DNA of 64,000 nt, taken from Muricea muricata (Eukaryota; Cnidaria; Anthozoa; Malacalcyonacea; Plexauridae). Made by a program: the position numbers and the translations under genes. The stretch spans positions 28,863,282-28,927,281 of the forward strand of contig OY979718.1 in assembly GCA_963855995.1 (NCBI GenBank), given 5' to 3'. Below the pieces are notes generated by a model. It ran no database searches. It was not told the DNA's origin and was given only the letters and a program-made list of their open reading frames with translations. Positions 36,401-48,400 of the stretch are shown piece after piece (within the stretch, counting starts at the first letter, position 1; each line of letters opens with the position of its first letter).

Positions 36401-39400
36401 TGAAATTATTTTTGTATCGTGGTAGCGTAAGTCTAATTCATCTGGGCAACTGCTTAATCTTTTTGCTGTTCCAAACAACATTGATTCGGTTTTATTCTTC
36501 TTAAGGTTGATAACTAGTTCATTTTCTGTAAAGTATTTATACAGATTTTTTAAGTCAGCATTCAATTTACTTTCGATAGTGGAAAATGATGGATCAGCCA
36601 CATAAAGAACTGTATCATCAGCAAATAATACAGCTCTCGAATGAATGAGATTTTCTTCCAGGTCATTAAGGTATAATAGGAACAGTACTGGTCCCAAAAT
36701 CGACCCTTGCGGCACTCCACATGTTAAAGCGAATTCATCTGACAATGTGTTTTTATAGCTGCATACTTGCTTACGTTGAAATAAGTAGTCAGAAAACCAT
36801 TTATGTTCTATACCCACGATACCATAACTTTCGAGTTTCACCAGTAATATACTATGAGATAACGTGTCGAAAGCTTTTGATAGATCAACAAATATAGCTC
36901 CTACGAGATTCCCCGTGTCCGCTTCCTTTCGAATATTGTCCGTAAACAGAGCTGTTGCATATTCTGTAGATCTCCTTTTACGGTAGCCAAATTGATTTCT
37001 AGATAATAAGTTGTTACTTTCGAGGAATTCGGTTAACTGTTTATGTGCAGCACGTTCTAAAATTTTAGATAATATCGGCAACACTGATATAGGTCGATAG
37101 TTATCGAAGGATGATGTTGGTCCACTTTTGTGAATAGGAGTCACCTTGGCAATTTTCCACTTTGAGGGCACCACACCGGTACGTAAGGACAGATTTATAA
37201 TATAAGACAAAGGCGTCGCCAGTTCGCTTGCTGCATCCTTCAATATGCCAGGTGGAATATTATCGTGTCCAGGAGATTTCCCACGTTTAAGAGCCTTCAA
37301 CTGTTTCTCGACAAAGATTTTGCTTACATACGTGAATTCAAACTGTTTGTTTGTTCTCACCTTCGACTGTGCAGGTGGTTTTCCCCAAGTAAAATTTCTT
37401 AGTGGCATTGACTTTTGTTTTAATTTAAAAGCCATAGTTGAAAAGAATTTGCAAAATTTGTTCGCGACTGTCTTTGTATCCGTTGTGCAGTCTTCGTCCA
37501 GACTAGTTTGTTTTGAACTTGCTTTTGGAAATATATTCTTTATTACTCTCCAAAACTTTTTAGGGTTATTACAGGTTTCATCTTGAAGATTTCGATGATA
37601 CTCATACTTGGCTTGTTTTACGGCGTTGTTACATCGGTTTTTCAACTGTTTATAGGCTATCCAGTCGGTCTCGGTATTTGTTTTCCTTGCCTTCCGATGA
37701 AGTTTATCACGAGTGTTCATTAGATTCTTCAGTTCAGGCGAGAGCCACGGACAGAAACGTCCTTTAACCCGCTTCTCTATAATGGGAGCATGTTTGTTTA
37801 TATTACGCATTAACAGATCTTCCATGAATGCCCACGCTTCATTTACGCTTTGTATTAGGTAAAGCTTGTGCCAATTTTCTGCATTTATATCTTTACAAAA
37901 TTCGGTCGAGTTATAGTTTGAATAATTTCGTATTTTGATTGTTTTTCCCGTATACTTTCGATTGTTTAGCTTACGCACGCAACCCACGCAATCGTGATCA
38001 CTTAACGATAGAGGCACTACTTTCCATTTTGCAATATTCTGTTCACTGTTTGTCAATATAATATCTATCAGCGTACTGGACTCTGTAGTAACTCTCGTGG
38101 GGCTATCAATAATCTGTTTAAGACCAGCAATATTTATAATATCCTTTAATTCTTGATGATCCGACTTTTTAAGATAATTTATGTTCATATCTCCCATAAG
38201 AATCGTTTCCATTTTTAATTCGTTTACAATTGACAGCATACATTCAAAAAGTTTGTTAAAGTCTTTCAAGTGGTAAAGGAACGAGTCAGGGGGGCGGTAA
38301 ATACAGCCAACTAGGAAACTTTTCGCCTTTACTGGGAAAATCTCTATCCAAATACACTCTAAACTTTCCGATTTAATATCCGGTCGCTCTTTCCACTGTA
38401 GTTTGTTCGATATATATGCCGCTACTCCACCGTGTTGTCCACTAGGTCTGTTCTTCTTCACAAAGTGGTACCCCGGGATTTGATATAGTTTATCATTATC
38501 AAATTCGCTGTTATTTACTATGTGTGTTTCTGATAAGGTATAGATGTCAATGTCCTTTCCTAGTTCAAACACGGTGGATAAATTAGCCATTTTTCCAAAC
38601 AAACCCCGAATATTTTGGTGGAATATGTTTACTCCTTTCATTTTAGTCAAGCCTGCAAGACTGTTTGGCTCTGGGCACGTTTCATTACAATAATTTTCAA
38701 CACGAGACGAGAAGGAAAGGTTCTCAGCTTGTACCTCACTAGTTGCACTAAACACAGGGCCAGGGTTAGAACTTACATCACCAGCAAGCAAAATAAGTCC
38801 AGCAGCAGTCAGGCTTGTCCTCGTTAAAAGAAGTCCAGCTCGAAACTTCACCAATGTTGACAATTTACTATTACAACTCTGCCTTGGGAGTCCCGAATTT
38901 CGTCCAGGAAATTGCTTCATATCCAACTTAAAGGCCGTAAATAGGCTACCATTACTATATAAGCTTTTGCTATCTCTTCTGAACTTCCAAAGAGTCCAAA
39001 AGAGCAACACTACGACGAGATAACAGGAACGCTGAGTTAACGTGCTAACCGCCATGACACGATTTTCACACGACTTGATTTTTTAATAGCACTAAATTAG
39101 TTCCACCTGTAACTGCAGACTTGTGAGTCAGAGATGTTGCAACATAATTGACATGACCACAATTCTTATACTGAATGCTAAGTTGGCTGGCAAGACCAAA
39201 ACGTTTTCATCTTCAATGTTGCTCAATGACAATGGCCTTTCAAAATAATACTGCATAACTTTATTTTTCAAATTTTTGCACATTTTCTATCAAGTCAAGA
39301 GGCTGTATGTACTTTATTTACATGTTTCACAAGAAGGAATGTACTTTATTTAGATACTTACATAATAGCCTGATGAAGTTTTAATAATGAACACTGCATG

Positions 39401-42400
39401 TTTTCATGTACAGAAGTTATGTACAACACACTATTTATTAATTATATTTAATTTACATATATGGTTGCCTTCTGTTCACCTTTTTTACATAATTTACAAC
39501 ACTCCAATCCTTTAGATAGAGTGTTTATGTCGATAATTCTGCTGCCCTGAGGTAGATTTTCCTTTCTTTGCTGTTTTGCCTAATTTTAAAATATTAAATT
39601 TACAACTTCGTTTTAATTTAGGGTTATTGAATGTGAACGTACGGGCTAATAAGCGCGGCCTACCGTGTTTGAACGAGTCGCTATCGCGATGTTTTTCGCT
39701 GGTTCAAAAGTTTCATTTTCTTTTTCCTGGCTTGAAATACGTCGTGTTTTCCACGTCTGAAGCCTTTCTATACGTTTTTTTTGGGCTCCCTCGTCGTTCT
39801 GCTTCAATTTTTCGAAATTTTCCGGACGGAAGACGATAATTAAATTTCGCTGCCATTTTATTTACATTTGCTTTGGCATTTAAAAATTCCGCGCGCGATG
39901 TTTTTCCCGACACTCCCTAAATTGTTCCGCGAAAGTCCCGCGCCACGAAATTTGCTCTTTCGTTACCAGACCCCATGAAAACAAGAGCAGGGAAGCACTT
40001 CAACTTGGGTGTTTTTTATGTAGCCTTCTTTAAACAAGCGATAGCCTAACTTCTCATCTTTTTTAGTGGTGGATGGTTCCGCCAAGCCCAAATGTTTTTG
40101 TAATTTATCATTTAACTCCCATTTTTCTACTTTATGTTAGCTAACACACCAGTACATCGAATAAAGACCAAAAATACAATATTGTAAAGCCTTCAATGGT
40201 CTTTAAAGGCAATGTTTACATTTTTCCCGCCAAAACTTTCAAACAAAACAACCCAGGCTAGCCAAGCCGCTTTGATGAATAGAACAATCGAAAAGCCGAG
40301 AGCACATGATAATTTTAATAAACAAAACGAGAGCAAGGAAATATACATACAAGTCTGAAAACAAGGCATGCTAAGGAACTGCAATACAAGAGATATTGTA
40401 CATAGCAGAATTATTCCGCGATCGAAACTAACTACGTAAACTAACCTCTTCAAAGTGAGCAGTTCGTCCGTTTAAAGGCCTTTTTTCGACGCATAGACTA
40501 TTTGCCTCTCGGTGTTTGAAAAGCCCCTTACGCTGTTAAAATTGCATCGATCCTTTTATTTTAACATGATTTGAAAGCTGGGAATTTGTTTTCCTACAGG
40601 GCACTGTAGTTGTGTCGATCGTTGTAAAAATAGAGGGGCAAAAATTGAAAGGATTTCGTTGCAATAACATCGAGTCGCATGCGAGCACTTCCCTCACGGC
40701 AACTGAAATTGGCTTTGATAATCAACTACCGTCACACATTGTGCCTTTGCACGCAAAGAGAGAAACGTCTATTGACGCGTTTACCGTATCATGGAGGAAT
40801 TTAAAATTTTATGCCTTCCACCATTTAATGTAGCAGCAGCTGTTAAAAAAATTCAGACAGGGGGGGGTCAGGGAATCTGTGTCATTCTAAAATGGCCGAC
40901 ACAGAATTTGTATGCAAAACCTTTTCACATGATGACCAAGGACAATTTACATTAAAGGAAGAAAAGATCTATTAATGTTACCAAGCCATCCCCACGAAAT
41001 TCATCCAGTTTGGGAAAAGATGAACCTCACAATCTGCCTTCTATCTGGGAAAACCCAGAAAAATACGACTTATCAGCTGATGCGAAAGAAGCAATAATGG
41101 CCTCGTAGTAACCAGGTACATCAAAGCAGTACAAAACATACTTAGATTAATGGCAGATGTACCGTAGGAAAAACAAAATGTATGTATTTAAACCACGTTT
41201 AGAATGCAATTGAGTTTCTTGTCACGCTTTACAAGTCTGGTATAGGGCACCATGCCATCAACACTGCAAGGTCAGCGCTTTCTAACTTAATTACACTAGA
41301 AAACGGCATGAAGTTGGGAAAACACCACCTTGTCACAGGTCACGGAAGCACGAGAGGCAAGATGGCGGTCGATCTTGCTCTCTTGGCAATTTAATAAATT
41401 ATTTGATATTTTGTTTCAAATTTATGTTAAGTCTAGAGAACGATGGATCAAAAATCTCTTGAACAATTAGTTAGCAAACTTTTGGATAAAAAGCTCAATG
41501 TGCTGAAAACATTGGAAGAACTTAAGTCCAAAATTTCTGTGATCAATAAATTTGAAGAAGCAGTATCATTTCTTAGTACACAATATGATGATCTTCTCCC
41601 TAAGTTAAGTAATCTGGAGTCAACTAGCACCAGTATTATCGAAGAAAATATTTGTTTGAAATCTGAATTACAAAAGGCAACTAATGATCTTCAAATGGTG
41701 AAGCAATAATTAAATAATGCTGAGCAATACTCACGCAGAGACTGTCTTGAAATACGAGGGATACCGTTACAAAGAAATGAGATCTGTAATAACCTGGTCA
41801 AGAAGGTTGGTGATTTAATTGGCATAAAGTTGACGATCATGATATTTCAGTAAGTCATTGTCTTCCTGGAAGTGCTCAAAGGCAATCCAATACATCGCAG
41901 GCTGCAAGTAAGACGATAATCGTAAAATTTGTTAGCCGTGATATTCGCGATAAATTCTATTCGTCAAGGAAAACCTTCGAGAAAATTCGACCAAAGACAT
42001 TGGCCTGACAAGGGTAAGTGAACATAGAATATTTATCGGTGAGAGTCTTACAAAACAAAATCGTCGACTTTTTTATCTTTGCTTGGAACGGAGAAATCGT
42101 TTGAAGTATCGATATGTTTGGACATCGGCTGGAAGAATATTTCTCCGCAAGGATGAATCGAGTCCAGTAATTAGTGTTCTAACTTTGAAAGATCTTGAGA
42201 AAATTACAAACGAGTGAAATTGTTTGGTCAGTTGAGTATTAGTAATATAATCTTTGTTTGATTAAATGTATTCTCCCATGCAGTCACACAGTTTAAATAA
42301 TCTGCCTCAATTGGACTTGATACAGACCTTGAATTGCCAAGATGACATTTCTAATTTAGATCCGCATTTAAATATCCCTTGTCAGTGTAATTTCAAATAT

Positions 42401-45400
42401 TATACAACTGATGAGTTTCGAAATGACGATTTTATAAAAAATTGTATTTCTGTGAATCATCTCTCTTTTCTGCATAACAATATCAGAAGTCTTAATGCTA
42501 ATTTTGATAATTTTGTAAAAATGTTATCTGAGCTTTCCTGTAGCTTCTCGGTAATAGGGCTTAGTGAAACTCGACTTAATGACAGATTGGAAAGCACTTT
42601 TAATTATCATCTTGACAGTTACTCTTTTGTCTCTCAGCATAGTCTATCTAATGCTGGAGGGGTAGGACTTTATGTGAAAGATAATTGCTGTTATGATGTG
42701 AGGCATGATCTTTCTGACTCTGTGGCAGGATTTGAAACCCTTTGGATTGAAATCCAAAGTAATCGTAATCACAATATTATTTGTGGGGTATTTTATAGGC
42801 ACTCCACAGTAATATTGATGCCTTCATAACTTTTCTAAATCAAACTCTTGACAAGATTAGTAATGAACAGAAGAATTGCGTTCTGATGGGTGACTTTAAC
42901 TTAAATTTACTCAATGTTGATTCTCATCCTTCAACTGAAGAATTTCTGAATACCTTAGGGCCATATTTCTATAATCCACATATACTTAAACCCACACGTA
43001 TAACTAATCATTCAGCTACTTTGATTGACGATATGTTTTTCAATTCTTTATCATACAATTAGTGGAAATCTTGTTTGTGATTTGTCTGATCATCTACCAA
43101 ATTTTCTTATTATAAATAGCCTGTCAACATTACCAAAAAATATTGAGATCTCCAGAAGAGATTACTCTCAGTTCAATCAATCAAACTTGATTAATGATGT
43201 CGAATCTGTTGATCGGTCCTTTAATTCATCTAGCAATGATGTCAATGTTATGTTTGATACATTTTACTCAAGATTATCCAATATAAATTAATAAAGTTAA
43301 TTATTATCGAAGATATTTTAGTTCTAATACAACTCATATAAAGAATATTTGGAGGGGGATTAAACAAATTATTGCACTGAAACCATTGTGTAATAACATT
43401 CCAACAAAGCTTCTTGTTAGTAATAATGAAATTACTGATACTTATCATATGCCCAATTCATTCAATGATTTCTTTGCTAATGTTGCTAATAACGTTGTAA
43501 GCAATTTGCGACCATCTAGTTATTCTCCCTTGTCATTTACGCCCAACTGTAGACAATTTCATAGTTTTTATCTAAGTCCAACTAGTGTTGATGAAGTCTT
43601 GTATGAAATAAGTAATTTAAATTCATCAAAGAGTTGTGGTGCATTTAGTATCCCCATTACAATCTTGAAGTTATTAAAACATCAAATATCTTTATCTCTA
43701 GTGGACATATTCAATTGTTCATTTTCTACAAGTACTGTACCAGAAAAATTCAAGATTGCTTCTGTAATTCCAGTACATAAGCAAGGTTCAAAATTCAATT
43801 TGAATAATTATCGCCCTATTTTATTGCTTTCAATTCTCAGTAGAATCCTAGAAAAAATGGTTTTTAAACAATTGGACAGTTTCATTGTAAAGCATAATTA
43901 GTTGTATGAAAATCAATATGGATTTAGATCTAATCACTCTACTCTGCATGCAGTTATTTCAATTACAGATAAAATTCAAAAAGCTATTGATCAAGGTTAT
44001 TATTCATGCGGAATTTTTCTGGACTTATCAAAGGCTTTTGATATGGTGAATCATCAAATTTTGTTAGATAAGCAGGAATATCACGGAATAAGAGGATTAG
44101 CCAAACAGTGGTTTGAAACCTATTTAATGAATAGGATGCAGTTTGTTTCCTTGGGTAGTTGTAAGTCTGACATGTTAAATATTTCTTGTGGTGTTCCACA
44201 GGGTTCAGTTTTAGGACCTATTCTTTTTTTGTTGTACATAAATGATTTCAGTAATTGTTCTACAATTCTGGATTTCCATTTGTTTGCTGATGATACTAAT
44301 ATTTTCCATAGAGATAAAAGCTTATCAAATCTGGAATCAACTGTTAATAATCAACTTTCATATATAAATGATTGGCTTTCTTCCAATAAATTGACACTAA
44401 ATGCTGACAAGTCTAGCTTTATTGTTTTTCATCCAACTCAGAAAAAAATTTCTAACAGCTTTCAGGTACACTTTAACGGCCATTTACTTAAACGTGAATT
44501 TAGGTGTAATTATGGATTGCCATTTGAGTTGGAAGGATCATGTCTCACACATATCAAAGAAAATAAAACGTAATATTGGAGCGTTATCTAAGATACGCCA
44601 TTTTGTTAGCTTGGACATTCTTAAAAGTTTGTACTATGCTTTGATATTTCCATGTTTAACCTATTGCTTAGTAGCTTGGGGTAATACGTACTTTTCGTCT
44701 TTGTTACCGCTGAACAATTTACAGAAAAGAGCAATACGGATAATTACATTTTCCGATTATAATGAACATACAAACTCTTTATTTTTGAGTCTTAACATCA
44801 TTAAGTCGTATGATCTTGTTCATTTTCAAACGGCGTTGTTCATGTACAATTACCATTACAATAATTTGTCTGAGTCCTTCAATTCTTTTTTTCATGTGGT
44901 GAGAGATAAACACGATTATAATACTCGATTTGCAGTTGGGTCAACATATTCTATTCCAAAGTTTAGAATCAACTATGGAAAATTTAACATAAGATTTGCC
45001 GGTGTTAAGGTGTGGAATTCGATTAAAGAGTCTACTAAAAAACTTACAAAATCTCAGTTCAAAGTCAAATTAAAAAATGATATTTTTCAGTTGTATATCA
45101 AGTCCAATTGGGTGTCTCCTCCTATGTTTAATTTATTGTGTGTCTATTTTTCGAATCATTGAACTACTTAATATGATCATAATTTACTGGTTCCTTTTTC
45201 CTCTCATACATTATTATAGTTATTTTGTTATATGGACCAGCTACCTGCCTAGATTAGCCCAATGGTTATTGCAGCTAGCTGATCACCTTGTATTATGTTA
45301 TTATTTTTATTCATTATTTCCTTGTAAATTTTGGTGATAAATAATAATAAATTGTAATGTATTGTAAATTGTATCGTATTGTAAATTGTATTGTAATTGT

Positions 45401-48400
45401 AAATTGTTACACGTTACATGAAAGGAATTTTCGAGACTAGACCAGTTCCCCCAAAGTACTCTGAAATATGAGTTGTGTTAAATCACCTAAAAACATTTGC
45501 GCTGGTGAGCGCTTTACCGCTGAAGGAACTCGCATTAAAACAAACGATGCTTTTAATGCCTCACTCTACGGGGCAGCGGGGGCAAACAACTGACAAGATG
45601 GATGTTAGTGGGATACAAGCATTACAAGACAGATACAGAATAAGCACTAATACGTCAAATCCGGACAACATTTGGCATCGATTGACTTACTGGCATTCCC
45701 TGAAGAACAAAGTTTTTGTGTCATAAAGACCCTGGAGGAGTATTTACACTTAACATATCAACATAGAGATAAACATTCTCAAGTCTTGCTCAGGTATATC
45801 CAACCATCTAAACCAATTTCAAAAGAAACGATTGCTCGTTGGTTGAAGGTTGTTCTAAAATCTGCTGAAATTGAGGTTGCAAAATGTTCAGCACATAGCA
45901 GTCGAGCTGCATCGACATCGACTTGTAAGGCAAAGAGCCTCACCATGAAGAAGAAAATGGCAGCCGCAGGTTGGTCGAACGCGGGAACATTCGGAAAATT
46001 GTATGAAAAGCCAGTTAATATAGAAAGCCGGAATTTCGGTAGGTCCTGTTGAAACAGTAAACATTGGTTATATGTATTAGGCTTATATATGTATTCAGTG
46101 TATGACAGTTCGCAGTCGAGGACCTGAAATTTCATGGGACTCTTTCGTGACAGGAACTGATGACAAGATAGAATTCTACAATTGAACGAGACTTACCTGG
46201 AAGTCGAAGTTTTATTGGGATTCTATTTTGGTCGTCAGTTCAGACCGAAGGAGTCACATACCCAAGTACCCGCCCTTTCCTTATTTAATGTCTAAACTTC
46301 GTGTACTACCAACGTTGAAAACTGATCAGCAGATGCGCATGCGTATCTCATGTGACTCTCTCGTTTCGAACGGATGACCAAGATAGAATCCCAGTCAAAC
46401 TTCGACTTCTAGGTACGTCTCGTTTAATTTTATAATTTAGCGTGTTCTCCGCGTGTCCAGAGCAATATGCATTCCTGAAATAGCATGCTATCTGCATTCT
46501 ATGCACCTGCGCGTAAAAAACTCGATATTTTCAGACAGTTCCCGCATTTTTATTTATTCATTTATATAGCTTCGCCTATAATTACACAATCAGACAACAT
46601 ATACAACCATTTCTGCTCAACCTCAAAGCGCTCAAACATCAAAACGCACATGTTGTCATTTTAAAAAAAAGAACCATAAATTAATAAGTCCAAAATTGGA
46701 AAATAGGAAAGTTACTTAAAAACCTGGGAAACACGTAGACAAAACATACAAAGCAGAAGGGGCACAAAGCCTCGTTTCGAGGTTGAACAACGCTAGCATC
46801 AACAAAAACAACGACAGAAAGACGGGGACACCACAACAGCTTAAAAGTAAAATCCTATTACTGTGGGCCCTTGTGTATGGGAAAAAATATAACTAACATG
46901 TAAATTGTAATTGTTTTACTGAACATGTAATAGTAGCAGTACGTTAATGGCGGCATTGGTTTCCGCGATGTGTTACATTTCGGGCAAACTGTCCTGAGTT
47001 TTTGCAAGCATTTGAAAATACACTTCAGTGCTGACAATAAATTCTTTGGAGTTTTCAATACATTTTAAGATGAAATTTGAACATAAACTAAATAAAATTC
47101 AAAAACAAAAACGTGCGGTATTTAGACAACTAATACGGATATCGTTGGATAGTCTGAAACATACACGGAATTTAATGGTTGGTAAATCATTTTAAAATTT
47201 CAAATATGTGTAAAGGAAACTTTATTAAATTGTAGTAAGCTTCAGAATATCTCTTGCATGAAAATTATAGTTTTCTAGCGACCTTAGAAAAATTCGAAAA
47301 TGGCGTGCGTACTGTATCGGTACATAGAACATTTGTCGTTTAGCTCGCGTATTCCGAGCTTCAGGATGCCGATCACCAGAATACATCCATATATGGCTTA
47401 TTGTGCCATTATTGGTGGGACAAGTTGAAATGCAACACGGCTTGAAAAACTAGTGTAAAAGCGTCTTCCAACTCTAACAATCTTACCCAATGACTGCGTT
47501 TCCACCCAAATCAAGAACTTTCAATCCAATTTTCCTTTGCAGTTCTCCTGGAAAATATTCAATATTAGGCGACGGTGAATGACCATATTGCGTATGCAAA
47601 CATGTTGAGTTGGTAAAAATTTGCATTTGTGTTTTTTTTATTAAAACCACCTGGATTACTTTTGATATGCATGTTGCATGACAGGCAACCTCGTCCCCAG
47701 GGTCATCTTTGTGGGCGCGGTGAGGAAATAGATGACCCTGGTAAAGGCTGTAAAAATGTCCAAGATTCTTGGAGATTTTCGAGTATGCGCCGTCAGTGAA
47801 TAATGTGGCGCTGACTCAAGTTACCACTGGCACTGAGCATTGGCGTGCAAATTTTTACAATGTATACAGAAATTTACGCTCACATAAAAACAATATTTAA
47901 AAGAATGTTTTTTAAGGTATGATACTCAATATTAAAAAACAATTCAAACCAACCACAAGTTGTATATAAAAGCCCCAATCTAATAAATGTGCAGAAAATA
48001 TCATTTCGTTAAACCAATCACACTTATTGTCACAAACCCTTACTGGTCGAATGTGTTAACCAATGAACAAGGAGATTAGGACAGCCTTTACCAGGGTCAT
48101 CTATTTCCTCATCGCGACCACAAAGATGACCCTGGGAACGAGGTTGCATGACAGGCAAATAGTTTACTAGCTCATATATAAAATGGTTACCACGGGACCA
48201 AAATTATATTAATTTTTAGCCACTAATTCTACTACTAATTCTGGCATTAACATAAACCTGATGTTTAAATATAGATTATAGTAATTTTGTGACTAATCGA
48301 GCTTGAAATGTTACTATAAATTTAATGAAACCAGATAAAAAAATCAATCCATAACGACAGATTCTTCAGGGAATACGCCAGACATTCGCACTGCATGAGA

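Larger units (their letters stand above)
41342..45409 (+). mobile_element. CR1-like retrotransposon inserted in the recombinase gene
   Basis: About 4.07 kb with ORF1 (41443-42217), ORF2 (42266-45162), an AT-rich 3' UTR, and a tail of ATTGTAAATTGTAT-type repeats (45345-45409). The recombinase text breaks at LVTG on the left and resumes with MKGIFETRP on the right, which fixes the ends to within about 20 bp. Confidence 0.8.

Noticed and set aside
37245..38827. Plus-strand ORFs within the 35.8-39.1 kb element
   Set aside because: Shadows of the intact minus-strand retrotransposon ORF.
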